64,000 nucleotides of DNA from Roseibium aggregatum (GCF_017309185.1 NZ_JAEKJZ010000005.1:248001-312000), one strand, 5' to 3'; positions 27,015 to 36,433 are shown, counted from the first letter of the stretch. Notes: a model not told the origin generated them from the sequence alone. Numbers and translations are program-made.

Positions 27015-28637
27015 TCATTGACCCGGGTTCTGCCGGGGTATGACACCACCGGCAGACCGGAGTGCCTCCGGCGTGTCGAGGTCCAGGCGCGCCGCCTCAC
27101 CGATTTCGACTTCACACACGAAGCCCGGGTTTTCCGCGATCAGATGCCGCGCGCCGATATCGCCCGTCAGCGATTTAAGCGCATCGAAAAAGCGACGGTC
27201 CCAGAGGACCGGATTGCCGCGCTTTCCGTTCGCGGTGGCGGAAACGATCAGGCTGGCCTCGTTCTTCCGGTAGGCGCCGACGAGACTTTCGATGACCTGC
27301 GCGTCGATGCGGGGCATGTCACCCAGGAGTATGATGACGGCATCGATATCCTTGTCGAGCGCGTTCATGCCGGTTCCGATCGAGCCGGCCATGCCTTCCG
27401 CGTAATCGGGATTGTGGGCCAGCTGCAGATTCAGGTCCGCAACTTTGTCAGCGATTTCCTCCGCCAGATGTCCGGTGACCAGAACGGTCTGGTCAAGGCC
27501 TGCGCCAGTCGCGGCTTCCGCAACATGGCGTATCAGCGCCTTGCCCGCCAGTTCCGCGAGAAGCTTGTTAGGCCCGCCCATGCGTGTCGACTTGCCGGCG
27601 CCCAGAATAACGGCGGCAATCTTCGGATTGTCTTTCCGGGGTTTTGTTTCGCGCGGCTGTGGGCGCGTCCCGATTTCCATCAGCAAACCTCCGACACCCA
27701 TTGCAGTTATGTCGTTCGGGGTCACCGGAATTCCGGCAAGCAACCGGTCGAGAACCCAGTCAAAGCCGTTTTCCTTAGGACTTCTGGCACAGCCCGGCGC
27801 CCCCAGAACCGGCGTTTCGCCCAGGGCTCCCAGCATGAGCAGATTGCCCGGGTCCACCGGCATGCCGAGGTGTTCCACGGTGCCCCCGGCGCGCTCCAGG
27901 GCCGTAGGCAGCACGTCCATCCGGTCCACGACGGCGGAAGCCCCAAACAGGATCAGAAAATCGGCGCCTTCGGCAATGAGCTTGCCAATGGCCTCGGCCA
28001 CGGCGTCTTCCTCGTGGGCAACGCGCAGTTCCGCAAGAACCGTGCTGCGGCTTGCACGCAGCCTGTCTTCGAGAACCCGGCGCGTCTTGTCCATGGTCGC
28101 GGGTTTCAGATGCGGCAGTTGTGTAGCCACGAGGCCGACCTTGCGGGGGCGAAAGGCCGCGACACGGACCGCGCCACGCAGCACGTCCTCCGCCTGTTGC
28201 ACAGACGTCTTCGAAAGCCCGAAGGAAATGATCTTGGCGGTGGCCACCATCCGGCCCGCCTGGACCTTGCTGTGATTGGCAAGGGTCGCGAAGGTGATGG
28301 CCGGATCGATCCGGTTGGCGGCCGTCACCGCCTCCGCGTCGACGGCCAGCACGCCGTTTGCCTCCGCATAAAGGTTCATGCGTCCGGTAAAGGCCGTATC
28401 GCACTCAACGCCGGCTCCCCTTGCCGCATGGGCGATTCGTGTAGCGGCGCCGTCCTCGCCGAGATCTTCCGGATCGAGACAGGCCACCATGAGGCTCGAA
28501 ATGCCCTGAGCGGCGAGATCCGCACAGTCACGCGCACTCAGGATGCGGCCCTTTTTCAGGACCCTGTCGGGCAGTGCGGTACGGTGCGCGAGAATGCAGC
28601 CTTCAGCCTCTTCCGGGGGACGGGGCCCGAACTTCAT
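27015..28637 (-). CDS. Molybdopterin-binding / nucleotidyltransferase fusion (MoeA-like plus MobA-like)
   Basis: A 540-residue two-domain protein. Residues 1-340 resemble the MPT-binding domain of MoeA/MogA proteins (GCILAHRTALPDRVLKKGR..., ADFLILFGASAVVDRMDV, GMPVDPGNLLMLG). Residues about 350-535 form a MobA/MocA-type NTP transferase (AAVILGAGKSTRMGGPNKLLAEL, LLGDMPRID, KRGNPVLW). Such fusions occur next to xanthine dehydrogenase or CO dehydrogenase-type enzymes and likely insert or cytidylylate the molybdenum cofactor. Its start overlaps the stop of the XdhC C-half gene (ATGA). No molybdenum hydroxylase structural gene is in the window. Confidence 0.9.
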   Translation of the reverse strand: MKFGPRPPEEAEGCILAHRTALPDRVLKKGRILSARDCADLAAQGISSLMVACLDPEDLGEDGAATRIAHAARGAGVECDTAFTGRMNLYAEANGVLAVDAEAVTAANRIDPAITFATLANHSKVQAGRMVATAKIISFGLSKTSVQQAEDVLRGAVRVAAFRPRKVGLVATQLPHLKPATMDKTRRVLEDRLRASRSTVLAELRVAHEEDAVAEAIGKLIAEGADFLILFGASAVVDRMDVLPTALERAGGTVEHLGMPVDPGNLLMLGALGETPVLGAPGCARSPKENGFDWVLDRLLAGIPVTPNDITAMGVGGLLMEIGTRPQPRETKPRKDNPKIAAVILGAGKSTRMGGPNKLLAELAGKALIRHVAEAATGAGLDQTVLVTGHLAEEIADKVADLNLQLAHNPDYAEGMAGSIGTGMNALDKDIDAVIILLGDMPRIDAQVIESLVGAYRKNEASLIVSATANGKRGNPVLWDRRFFDALKSLTGDIGARHLIAENPGFVCEVEIGEAARLDLDTPEALRSAGGVIPRQNPGQ

Positions 28638-29329
28638 GGGGCGGCGTCCGGCATTTTGCGCAGCGCCTGAATGACGGAGCCGAGCACCGCCACGGCGATT
28701 TCCTGGGGTGAGGCGGCACCAATATCGAGACCGATGGGGGCGTCGATCCGGGCAAGGAGAGCGGGATCAAGGCCGGCCTCCGCGAACCGTTCCAGCCGTT
28801 TGCCGTGGGTTTTGCGGCTGCCGAGGGCGCCGACATAAAAGCAACCGGTCTTGAGGGCCTCCATCAGCGGGAAATCGTCGATTTTCGGATCGTGGGTCAC
28901 CGCCGCAACCGCTGTGAACGGGTCGAGCGGCGCGTCTTTCAACACCTCTTCGGGCCAGTCGGCCTTGAGGGTGCTGCCTGGAAAACGCTCTTCCGTCGCA
29001 AAGGCTGTGCGGGGGTCGATGACCGCGACGTCGAAGCCGGCGATCTCGGCCATGGGAACCAGTGCCTGGCTGATGTGAACCGCACCGATGATCACGAGGC
29101 GCGGCGCGGGAACGGACACGGTCAAAAAGGCTTCGCCGGCGTCCGTTTGTACCAGACCCGATTTGCCGGAGCGGAAACGTCTGGCGAATTCCTCGGCCAG
29201 AGGATCGGAATGAAAATCGTCCCCGCCACGGACTAGGCGTTGCGCGCCATTGGCCATGTCGGTCACGAGGATGGCGGCGCGGCGGGCGGCACGTTCGGCA
29301 TTCAGGGTTTTGAGAAGGGAAAGATCCAT
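28634..29329 (-). CDS. XdhC family protein, C-terminal Rossmann half
   Basis: A 231-residue protein corresponding to the XdhC_C part of XdhC/CoxI proteins: RLVIIGAVHISQALVPMAEIAGFDVAVIDPR is the Rossmann motif, THDPKIDD and YVGALGSRKTHGKR are the next conserved blocks, and PIGLDIGAASPQEIAVAVLG ends the domain. XdhC proteins bind molybdenum cofactor and help sulfurate and insert it into xanthine-dehydrogenase-type enzymes. The N-terminal CoxI half is absent here and encoded separately at 29976-30305. It overlaps the next gene by ATGA and starts four bases after the LysE-type gene. Confidence 0.92.
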   Translation of the reverse strand: MDLSLLKTLNAERAARRAAILVTDMANGAQRLVRGGDDFHSDPLAEEFARRFRSGKSGLVQTDAGEAFLTVSVPAPRLVIIGAVHISQALVPMAEIAGFDVAVIDPRTAFATEERFPGSTLKADWPEEVLKDAPLDPFTAVAAVTHDPKIDDFPLMEALKTGCFYVGALGSRKTHGKRLERFAEAGLDPALLARIDAPIGLDIGAASPQEIAVAVLGSVIQALRKMPDAAP

Positions 29330-29333
29330 TTTA

Positions 29334-29960
29334 TCAGCTTCGGTCAGTTGCCAGTTTCAATCCCAGGCCGACAAGCAGGGAGCCTCCGAGCCAGCGGGCC
29401 AGGTCCTGGAACCGGCTCGCCCGGGTCAGCCGTCTTTTGATCTCCGACGCGAACAGCACCGTGACAATGTCCGCGGACGTGAAGGCGCAATTGACGAAAG
29501 TGCCGAGGATCAGGAACTGTGCCCATACAGGCAGACCCGCGTCCGGGCTGACGAATTGCGGCAGGAAGGCGATGAAAAAGATCGCGACCTTCGGGTTGAG
29601 CACTTCGACCAGGACACTGTCGGCGAAGGCGCGGCGGGAGGTTTTTTGCGGGAGGTGCGGCATCGGACCTGCGGCAATCCGGGTTCTGATCATCTGTAGT
29701 CCGAGGTAAATCAGGTAGAAACCGCCTGCGAGCTTCAGGGCGAAATAGAGCGCTGGAACGACTGTGAAAATGGCCGAAAGGCCGAAAGCCGCCGCAAGAA
29801 CATGCACGTAGCAGCCGAGGTGAATCCCGGCTGCGGCCATGAAGCCGGCCCGCTTGCCACGGGCAATTGTCTGGGCCGCCGTATAAAGCAGAGCGGGCCC
29901 CGGCATATAGGCAAAAAGGGCGGTGGCGGCAATGAAGGCGAGGAGCGTTTCAGTCGTCAC
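29334..29960 (-). CDS. LysE family translocator within the molybdenum-cofactor operon
   Basis: A 208-residue inner-membrane protein with six hydrophobic segments. YMPGPALLYTAAQ carries the PGP motif, and LNPKVAIFFIAFLPQFV is the conserved second block of the LysE/RhtB family. The start is GTG with GGAG upstream. It lies four bases before the XdhC C-half gene and 15 bases after the N-half gene, so it is firmly inside a four-gene operon. Export of an amino acid, purine-related compound or pathway product is possible; the context is suggestive only. Confidence 0.92.
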   Translation of the reverse strand: MTTETLLAFIAATALFAYMPGPALLYTAAQTIARGKRAGFMAAAGIHLGCYVHVLAAAFGLSAIFTVVPALYFALKLAGGFYLIYLGLQMIRTRIAAGPMPHLPQKTSRRAFADSVLVEVLNPKVAIFFIAFLPQFVSPDAGLPVWAQFLILGTFVNCAFTSADIVTVLFASEIKRRLTRASRFQDLARWLGGSLLVGLGLKLATDRS

Positions 29961-29975
29961 GATGTGCGGCTCCGG

Positions 29976-30305
29976 TCAGACCACGGGTTCGACATAGACC
30001 CGGATACGTCCGCCGCAGGACAGGCCGACCTCCCAGGCCGTTTCGTCTGCGACACCAAAGTCTAGTGTCGTCGGCGTTCCGGTTTCGATCACGTCCATGG
30101 CCTCGGAAACCACGGCGCCTTCGACACAGCCGCCGGACACGGATCCCTCGAAATTGCCGTCCTGGTCAATGACCAGATGGGAGCCGACCGGCCGGGGAGC
30201 GGAGCCCCAGGTCTCGACAACGGTGGCCAGCGCAACGGAGCGTCCGCTGTCCCGCCAGCTTGCAGCGGTTTCAAGAACATCGGGGAGTGTATCGGTCGCT
30301 GTCAT
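29976..30305 (-). CDS. XdhC family protein, N-terminal (CoxI) half
   Basis: A 109-residue protein; the ATG at 30305 follows AAGGGA, and an earlier in-frame start would run toward the pckA terminator. The sequence TVVETWGSAPRPVGSHLVI and GSVSGGCVEGAVV is the canonical XdhC_CoxI domain, including the conserved Cys in SGGCVEG, and LSCGGRIRVYVEPV ends it. Stand-alone N-half proteins pair with separately encoded C-halves, here two genes downstream. It is the first gene of the operon. Confidence 0.92.
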   Translation of the reverse strand: MTATDTLPDVLETAASWRDSGRSVALATVVETWGSAPRPVGSHLVIDQDGNFEGSVSGGCVEGAVVSEAMDVIETGTPTTLDFGVADETAWEVGLSCGGRIRVYVEPVV

Positions 30306-30370
30306 CGGATGTCCCTTCTCGGTCGGCTTCTGAATATAAACCTTTCCGGGCCGGAGAAAAGCGGCCACCA

Positions 30371-30402
30371 AAAGAAACGGCGCCTGGAGTTCCAGGCGCC
30401 GT
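30371..30402 (-). terminator. Rho-independent terminator after pckA
   Basis: ACGGCGCCTGGA (30377-30388) and TCCAGGCGCCGT (30391-30402) form a perfect 12-bp stem; on the minus strand TTTCTTTT follows. It separates pckA from the XdhC operon. Confidence 0.92.
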
Positions 30403-30429
30403 GATCTTCATCCGGTAACGGTCGGGCGG

Positions 30430-32040
30430 TTATTCGGCTGCCGTGCGCAGTGCCGGGGCGGCGTTCAGCACGGCGCCGTCCACATGAGCCTCGAAGGTCT
30501 CGAAGTTGGAGACGAACATCTGCACCAGTTTCGCGGCCTGGCTGTCGTAAGCCTGCTTGTCGGTCCAGGTTTCCCGGGGCGTCAGGATCTGGCCGTCGAC
30601 ACCGTCGACGGACACAGGCACCTCGAAGCCGAAATTCGCATCGGTGCGGAATTCGGCGTTTTTCAGCTTGCCGGACAGGGCGGCCTGCAGGAGGGTCCGC
30701 GTGGCCTTGATCGGCATGCGGTGACCGGTCCCGTAGGCACCACCGGTCCACCCGGTGTTGACGAGCCAGCAATCCACATTGTGCTTGGCGATCAGGTCTT
30801 TCAGAAGATTGCCGTACTCGGACGGATGGCGCGGCAGGAAGGGAGCGCCGAAACAGGTCGAGAAGGTCGCCTGAGGCTCCGTGACCCCTTTTTCGGTGCC
30901 GGCGACCTTCGCGGTGTAGCCGGACAGGAAGTGGTACATGGCTTGTGCCGGGGTCAGCCGCGCGATCGGGGGCATGACGCCGAAGGCATCGGCCGTGAGC
31001 ATGATGACGGTCTTCGGCATCGGCGCGCGGCCGGTGTCGCTGGCGTTTGAAATGAAATGGATCGGGTAGGCGGCACGGGTGTTTTCGGTTTTCGACCCGT
31101 CGTCGAAATCCGGAGCCCGGTTGTCGTCGAGGACGACGTTTTCAAGCACCGTTCCGAAGCGTTGCGTGGTGGAGTAGATCTCCGGCTCGGCCTCTGCGGA
31201 CAGTTTGATGGTCTTGGCGTAGCAGCCGCCCTCGAAATTGAAGACGCCGTGTTCGCTCCAGCCGTGCTCGTCGTCGCCGATCAGCGTGCGATCCGGGTCG
31301 GCGGAGAGGGTCGTCTTGCCGGTGCCGGACAATCCGAAGAAAATAGCGGTGTCGCCCTCGTCGCCCACATTGGCCGAACAGTGCATCGGCATGACGCCTT
31401 TTTCCGGCAGCAGGTGGTTGAGCATGGTGAAGACGGATTTTTTCATTTCGCCGGCATAGGAGGTGCCGCCGATCAGAACGATCTTCCGGGTCAGGTCGCA
31501 GGCGATCACCGTCTCGCTGCGGCAGCCGTAGCGTTCCGGATCGGCCTTGAAGCTGGGCAGGTCAATCACGGTCATTTCCGGAACGAATCCGGCAAGTTCG
31601 GCGGTTTCCGGCCGCAGCAGCAGGTTGCGGATGAACAGGGAGTGCCAGGCGTTTTCCGTGTAGACGCGCACCGGCAGGCGATGGGTCTCGTCCGCGCCAC
31701 CGTAAAGGTCCTGGGCGAAAAGCTCCATGTCTTCCGCATGCGCAAGAAAGTCGGCCAGAAGGGTGTCGAATTGCTGCACGGACATCTGAGCGTTGTTGTC
31801 CCACCAGACCGTGTCCCTGGTCTCGTCATCGAGAACCACGAATTTGTCCTTCGGGGACCGGCCCGTGTGAATTCCGGTATCGGCAACCAGAGGGCCGCCG
31901 GCCGCCAGTTTCGTTTCGCCGCGGGACAGGGAATACTCATAAAGAGCAGGCTCGTTCTGGTTCCAGTACAGCGCCTTCAGGTTTTTCAAGCCGAAGGTTT
32001 CGCAGCCATTGGACGGGTTCCTGACACCTACTTCAAACAT
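30430..32040 (-). CDS. pckA: Phosphoenolpyruvate carboxykinase (ATP)
   Basis: A 536-residue gluconeogenic enzyme converting oxaloacetate and ATP to phosphoenolpyruvate and CO2. The ATG at 32040 gives the standard length and the usual [12 protein letters not shown] start; a further in-frame ATG nine codons upstream is less likely. The kinase loop [11 protein letters not shown], the metal-binding [10 protein letters not shown] and [12 protein letters not shown] are conserved. ATP-type PckA is normal in rhizobia, where it is induced on TCA-cycle carbon. A palindromic operator candidate lies 134 bases upstream, and a strong terminator follows. Confidence 0.98.
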   Translation of the reverse strand: MFEVGVRNPSNGCETFGLKNLKALYWNQNEPALYEYSLSRGETKLAAGGPLVADTGIHTGRSPKDKFVVLDDETRDTVWWDNNAQMSVQQFDTLLADFLAHAEDMELFAQDLYGGADETHRLPVRVYTENAWHSLFIRNLLLRPETAELAGFVPEMTVIDLPSFKADPERYGCRSETVIACDLTRKIVLIGGTSYAGEMKKSVFTMLNHLLPEKGVMPMHCSANVGDEGDTAIFFGLSGTGKTTLSADPDRTLIGDDEHGWSEHGVFNFEGGCYAKTIKLSAEAEPEIYSTTQRFGTVLENVVLDDNRAPDFDDGSKTENTRAAYPIHFISNASDTGRAPMPKTVIMLTADAFGVMPPIARLTPAQAMYHFLSGYTAKVAGTEKGVTEPQATFSTCFGAPFLPRHPSEYGNLLKDLIAKHNVDCWLVNTGWTGGAYGTGHRMPIKATRTLLQAALSGKLKNAEFRTDANFGFEVPVSVDGVDGQILTPRETWTDKQAYDSQAAKLVQMFVSNFETFEAHVDGAVLNAAPALRTAAE

Positions 32041-32572
32041 TTCCCGCAGTCCTCGTGATGTGGGCATTTTCGTTGCCGCCGGACCGGCTTATGGGCCGAT
32101 CCGGGCCGTAAGGTTTGCGAACGTAGAGGATAGGCCAATAGGCAGCAAGACTGACGAAAGGGCTATGTTCTTGTTTAATCGATTAAAATACCCTGCGGAA
32201 ACGGGTATATTTAATTTGGATCGCAAATAAAAAAACGAAACTTTCGCTATGTTCGAATCGATCACCTAAACGAAAAAAACCGCGTAAAATTCGCGCTTCG
32301 AGAGAAATACTTCGAAAAAAATCCATGCCTGTTAACCATGGAAATCCCGGACAGTCCCTTGAATTGGCCAGTTGAAGTCGCCAATAAAGCTGCCGGCGGC
32401 TCGGATGATCGCACCCGCACGCCGCCTCAATACTGAGATCAAAACGACGATCCTCAGTCAGTAAGACAGGGATTGCCTTAATTTATGCGCATTTAGCGGG
32501 CCAAAGGCACTATGTTAAGGTAATACCTGTACGTGCCATTGGGTGCGTTGCCGGAAATGGAAATTAAACAAC
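32041..32572. other. AT-rich regulatory interval between pckA and chvI
   Basis: This 532-base divergent interval has no credible gene: a 73-codon plus-strand frame at its left edge starts inside pckA and lacks family resemblance. It is AT-rich in the middle (32160-32330) and must hold the promoters of pckA (minus) and chvI (plus). It contains the TTTAATCGATTAAA palindrome described separately and a TTAACCAT sequence at 32332 that equals the CtrA half-site consensus; the latter may be chance. Confidence 0.55.
32174..32187. promoter_or_regulatory. Perfect 14-bp palindrome upstream of pckA (LacI-type operator candidate)
   Basis: TTTAATCGATTAAA is a perfect palindrome with a central CG, the usual form of LacI/GalR-family operators. 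In rhizobia pckA is controlled by the LacI-type regulator PckR, so this is a plausible PckR-like site. The regulator gene itself is not in the window. Confidence 0.6.
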
Positions 32573-33271
32573 ATGCCGACAATTGCTCTGGTCGATGACG
32601 ACCGCAACATTTTGACCTCGGTTTCGATCGCCCTGGAGGCGGAAGGATATCGGGTTCAGACCTATACGGACGGAACGTCCGCCCTGGAGGGATTGCAGAG
32701 CGATCCGCCGGAACTTGCGATTTTCGACATCAAGATGCCGCGTATGGATGGCATGGAGCTGCTGCGCCGGTTGCGCCAGAACTCCGACCTGCCGGTTATT
32801 TTCCTGACTTCCAAGGACGATGAAATCGACGAGCTGTTCGGTCTGAAAATGGGCGCCGACGATTTCATCCGCAAGCCGTTCTCCCAGCGTCTCCTGGTCG
32901 AGCGTGTGCGCGCGGTGTTGCGCCGGGCCCAGCCGCGCGATGCATCCGCGCCGCGCGAAGACGCGGACAAATTGCTCGAGCGCGGTCAGCTGGTCATGGA
33001 CCAGGAGCGCCACACCTGCACCTGGAACAACAAGCCGGTCACCCTGACGGTGACCGAGTTTCTCATTCTGTCGGCCCTTGCGCAGCGTCCCGGCGTCGTG
33101 AAAAGCCGCAATGCGCTGATGGACGCGGCCTATGACGACCAGGTCTATGTGGACGACCGGACCATCGACAGCCACATCAAGCGCCTGAGGAAAAAGTTCA
33201 AGGTTGTTGACGACGACTTTGACATGATCGAAACCCTTTATGGTGTCGGTTACCGGTTCCGGGAGGTTTGA
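32573..33271 (+). CDS. chvI: Response regulator ChvI (OmpR family)
   Basis: A 232-residue two-component regulator; the ATG at 32573 gives [10 protein letters not shown], the normal start. The receiver domain has acidic D8-D10, phospho-acceptor D52 in [11 protein letters not shown] in LTSKDD and K in FIRKPFS. The C-terminal winged helix (about 135-230) ends with [10 protein letters not shown]...YGVGYRF, the recognition helix and wing. ChvI with ChvG senses acid and envelope stress and, in rhizobia and agrobacteria, controls exopolysaccharide, motility and host interaction. It is 36 bases upstream of chvG. Confidence 0.97.
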   Translation: MPTIALVDDDRNILTSVSIALEAEGYRVQTYTDGTSALEGLQSDPPELAIFDIKMPRMDGMELLRRLRQNSDLPVIFLTSKDDEIDELFGLKMGADDFIRKPFSQRLLVERVRAVLRRAQPRDASAPREDADKLLERGQLVMDQERHTCTWNNKPVTLTVTEFLILSALAQRPGVVKSRNALMDAAYDDQVYVDDRTIDSHIKRLRKKFKVVDDDFDMIETLYGVGYRFREV

Positions 33272-33307
33272 GCCTGACCGAGACACCGGCCTAAAGGGTG
33301 AAACTGG

Positions 33308-35125
33308 ATGGCGGTCGAAAGCGAGAGGGCGGAAGAACTATCCCAGACCGAACCGGCCGACGGTTCGGAACGCTCCCGCTTGCGCCGCCTCGGCAACAAG
33401 AGGATCCGGCGCCGCCTGCTCAACCAGCTCGGGCGGATATTCGGCACCTATGTGCTGTCGTCCCTGACCCGCCGGATCATTGCGATCAACCTGGTCGGTC
33501 TTCTCGCGCTGGTGATCGGCATTCTCTATCTCAATCAGTTTCGCGCCGGACTGATCGACGCCCGAGTGCAGAGCCTTCTCACCCAGGGCGAAATCATCGC
33601 GGGTGCGATTGCCGCCTCCGCGACGGTGGATACAGGAACAATCACGGTCGATCCGGAGCGGCTTCTTCAGCTTCAGGCCGGGGAAAGCATCACGCCAACC
33701 GGAGACGATCTCGATAATCTCGAATTCCCGATCAACCCCGAACGGGTGGGGCCGGTTCTTCGGCGCCTGATTTCGCCGACCAAGACGCGCGCCCGGATCT
33801 ACGACCCGGAAGGCATCCTGATCCTCGACTCCAGACATCTCTATTCCAGTGCCCAGATCCTGAGGTTCGATCTTCCGCCGCCGGCGGGCGAAGAAGCCGG
33901 GTTCTGGGATACGGCCTGGCAATGGGCGAAGCGCTGGCTGCGCCAGGGCGAATTGCCGCTCTATCAGGAAGTGGGTGGCGGTGACGGCCGCGCCTATCCC
34001 GAGGTCGAGGCCGCCCTTGCCGGATCGCCCGCCAGCGTGACGCGCATCTCCCCGCGGGGCGAACTGATCGTCTCCGTCGCGGTGCCGATTCAGCGGTTCC
34101 GGGCGGTGCTTGGCGCCTTGCTGCTGTCGACACAGGGTGGCGACATCGACGCCATCGTGCGGGCGGAACGCATCGCGATTATCCGCGTCTTCCTGTTCGC
34201 GGCGACGGTCGTCGTCTTGTTGTCGATCCTGCTGGCGGGCACGATCGCCGGCCCGGTCCGCCGCCTGGCGGCCGCTGCCGACCGTGTTCGCCGGGGATCG
34301 AATTCCCGAGAGGAAATCCCGGACTTTTCGGACCGCCAGGACGAGATCGGCCATCTGGCCCGCTCGTTCCGGGAAATGACCAATGCGCTCTACAACAAGA
34401 TCGACGCCATCGAGCAGTTCGCGGCCGACGTGGCGCATGAACTCAAGAATCCGTTGACCTCGCTCCGCAGCGCGGTGGAAACCCTGCCTCTGGCGAAATC
34501 CAAAGTCTCCCAGGACCGCCTGATGGAGGTGATCCAGCACGATGTGAGACGCCTCGACCGTCTGATCAGCGATATTTCCGATGCCTCGAGGCTCGACGCG
34601 GAACTGGCGCGGATCCAGTCGGAAACCATCGACATCGCGGAATTGCTGCGCAACATGACGGACGAGGCCAATCAGCGCTCGGGGCCGGATATTGCCAGCG
34701 TCAAGCTGTCGGTCGCCGATGCGCCCGGCGCGAAACCCTACCGCATGCAGGGGCACGATATCCGGCTCGGTCAGGTGGTGAGCAACCTGCTCGACAACGC
34801 GCGCTCCTTTTCGGCCCGGGACGGTACGGTCCGTGTGGATCTCAGCCGTGAGGGGCGGTGGATCAGGATCACCGTTGACGACGACGGTCCCGGCATCCGC
34901 GCGGAAAATACCGATCGCATTTTCGAACGCTTCTACACGGATCGTCCGGATGGTGAAGGCTTCGGCAACAACTCCGGCCTCGGCCTGTCGATCTCACGCC
35001 AGATTGTCGAGGCGCATGGAGGGACGATCGGTGCGGCCAACCGGCTGAAACCGGGCCCGGATGGCGGGCAACAGGTGTCCGGTGCCCGCTTCACGATCTA
35101 CCTGCCGGCGGGTGCCGGCAAGTGA
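33308..35125 (+). CDS. chvG: Sensor histidine kinase ChvG
   Basis: A 605-residue membrane kinase. TM1 lies at about 57-77 and TM2 at about 288-312. They enclose a periplasmic sensor domain of some 210 residues rich in acidic and arginine residues, the part bound by the repressor ExoR in rhizobia. A HAMP domain follows. The HisKA box FAADVAHELKNPL carries phospho-accepting H377, and HATPase motifs NLLDNAR, DDGPGI and GLGLSISRQI complete the kinase. Its TGA overlaps the GTG start of hprK by four bases, tying envelope sensing to the PTS genes. Confidence 0.97.
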   Translation: MAVESERAEELSQTEPADGSERSRLRRLGNKRIRRRLLNQLGRIFGTYVLSSLTRRIIAINLVGLLALVIGILYLNQFRAGLIDARVQSLLTQGEIIAGAIAASATVDTGTITVDPERLLQLQAGESITPTGDDLDNLEFPINPERVGPVLRRLISPTKTRARIYDPEGILILDSRHLYSSAQILRFDLPPPAGEEAGFWDTAWQWAKRWLRQGELPLYQEVGGGDGRAYPEVEAALAGSPASVTRISPRGELIVSVAVPIQRFRAVLGALLLSTQGGDIDAIVRAERIAIIRVFLFAATVVVLLSILLAGTIAGPVRRLAAAADRVRRGSNSREEIPDFSDRQDEIGHLARSFREMTNALYNKIDAIEQFAADVAHELKNPLTSLRSAVETLPLAKSKVSQDRLMEVIQHDVRRLDRLISDISDASRLDAELARIQSETIDIAELLRNMTDEANQRSGPDIASVKLSVADAPGAKPYRMQGHDIRLGQVVSNLLDNARSFSARDGTVRVDLSREGRWIRITVDDDGPGIRAENTDRIFERFYTDRPDGEGFGNNSGLGLSISRQIVEAHGGTIGAANRLKPGPDGGQQVSGARFTIYLPAGAGK

Positions 35126-35589
35126 CGGAACCGGCCGTGCATGCCAGTTGCGTCGTGCTCGGCGCGATCGGGGTGCTGATACGCGGCGTATCGGGCAGCG
35201 GCAAGTCTCTCCTTGCCGAGACGCTGATCGAGGAGGCGCGAAGCAAAGGCAATTTCGCCGCCCTTGTGGCCGACGACCGTGTGGTTCTGACGGCGGTCGG
35301 CGACAGGCTTCTGGCTGCGGTCCCGCAGGCGATTTCCGGTCAACTCGAGGTGCGGGGGTTCGGCATTGCCGGCATGGCGTATCTGCCGCGCGCCCGCGTT
35401 CATCTGATTGTTGACCTGAAGCCGCTTGAGACGATCGAGCGCCTGCCGGAGACCCCTGTCGGGCTGGAAGCCGTCGAGAACATTCCGCTGCCGCATGTGA
35501 TCTGCCCGAAGAACGAGACCGTTATCGGCAGACGGCTGATCAGGTGGGCAATCCGAACCGGTTATCCGGACGCGCCCGATTACATTTAA
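35122..35589 (+). CDS. hprK: HPr kinase/phosphorylase, short alphaproteobacterial form
   Basis: A 155-residue protein lacking the N-terminal domain of the 310-residue Firmicute enzyme, as is normal in alphaproteobacteria. Walker A GVSGSGKS is at 22-29 and LEVRGFGIAGM is the HPrK/P signature. It should phosphorylate the regulatory serine of HPr and remove it again, coupling carbon status to regulation. The GTG start overlaps the chvG stop by four bases (GTGA). EIIA and HPr genes follow. Confidence 0.95.
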   Translation: MTEPAVHASCVVLGAIGVLIRGVSGSGKSLLAETLIEEARSKGNFAALVADDRVVLTAVGDRLLAAVPQAISGQLEVRGFGIAGMAYLPRARVHLIVDLKPLETIERLPETPVGLEAVENIPLPHVICPKNETVIGRRLIRWAIRTGYPDAPDYI

Positions 35590-35629
35590 GGGCAAACGCC
35601 GTGTTTTTTGCTTGCAACTGAGGAAACGG

Positions 35630-35658
35630 TTGAAGAGAGTGCATCAGACTGATACACG
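35630..35658 (+). promoter_or_regulatory. Candidate promoter for the EIIA-HPr genes
   Basis: TTGAAG and TACACG are separated by 17 bases. The 147-base gap after hprK and this element suggest a second transcript start for the EIIA and HPr genes. The match to consensus is moderate. Confidence 0.4.
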
Positions 35659-35736
35659 CCCGGCTCCGACATGGATCCATGACGATTTCGGGAAGACCTC
35701 GAGTTCATCGCACTCAACGATCAGGCCGTATTACGA

Positions 35737-36141
35737 ATGATTGGACTAGTACTTGTGACTCATGGGCGCCTCGCCGAAGAATTCAAGGCGGCGTTGGAAC
35801 ATGTTGTCGGTCCTCAAGAACAGGTCGAAACCATCTCCATCGGCCCCGATGACGACATGGAGCAGCGGCGCCAGGATATCCTTGCAGCGGTTGAGGCTGC
35901 CAATTCAGGCAAGGGCGTGGTTCTCCTGACGGACATGTTCGGAGGCACACCGTCCAATCTCGCCATTTCCGTCATGGACGGCAAGTCGATCGAGGTCGTT
36001 GCCGGCGTCAATCTTCCGATGCTGATCAAGCTTGCCAGTGTGCGCGGCGACCGGAGTCTGGCGGAGGCCGTCGACGAGGCGCGCCAGGCCGGCCAGAAAT
36101 ACATATCCGTCGCGAGCCAGGTGCTGTCGGGACAAAACTAA
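35737..36141 (+). CDS. PTS EIIA component, mannose-type (regulatory)
   Basis: A 134-residue protein of the EIIA-Man fold. The start MIGLVLVTHGRLAEEF holds the phospho-accepting histidine H9, and VVLLTDMFGGTPSNLA is the conserved core. No EIIB, EIIC or sugar-transport gene accompanies it, so it belongs to the incomplete PTS of Rhizobiales, in which EI, HPr and EIIA proteins regulate rather than transport. It lies between hprK and the HPr gene. Confidence 0.94.
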   Translation: MIGLVLVTHGRLAEEFKAALEHVVGPQEQVETISIGPDDDMEQRRQDILAAVEAANSGKGVVLLTDMFGGTPSNLAISVMDGKSIEVVAGVNLPMLIKLASVRGDRSLAEAVDEARQAGQKYISVASQVLSGQN

Positions 36142-36148
36142 AGCCAAG

Positions 36149-36433
36149 ATGCCAGCACCCACCGTTTTCGAAAAAGACCTGACGATCGTCAACCGGCGCG
36201 GGCTGCACGCACGGGCCTCCGCGAAACTGGTCAAGCTTGTCGAGACCTTTCAGGCGGAAGTCGAGGTCTCCAAGGACGGTCAGACCGTTGGCGGCACCTC
36301 GATCATGGGATTGATGATGCTCGCGGCGAGCCCGGGATGCTGCATCAGGGTCAGCGTGCATGGCGACGACGCGGAAGCCGCGCTTGCGGCGATTTCAGAG
36401 CTTGTGGAAGGCGGCTTCGGCGAGACGGACTGA
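36149..36433 (+). CDS. ptsH: HPr phosphocarrier protein
   Basis: A 94-residue protein; the ATG at 36149 gives MPAPTVFEKDL and lies seven bases after the EIIA stop. H20 in GLHARAS is the EI-dependent phosphorylation site, and S51 in GGTSIMGLMMLAA is the HPr-kinase site. The presence of both the serine and an upstream hprK indicates dual control. The CFA synthase gene follows 43 bases later. Confidence 0.96.
   Translation: MPAPTVFEKDLTIVNRRGLHARASAKLVKLVETFQAEVEVSKDGQTVGGTSIMGLMMLAASPGCCIRVSVHGDDAEAALAAISELVEGGFGETD

Noticed and set aside
32009..32230. 73-codon frame starting inside pckA
   Set aside because: No ribosome site, overlaps the start of pckA and ends in AT-rich DNA without protein-like character.
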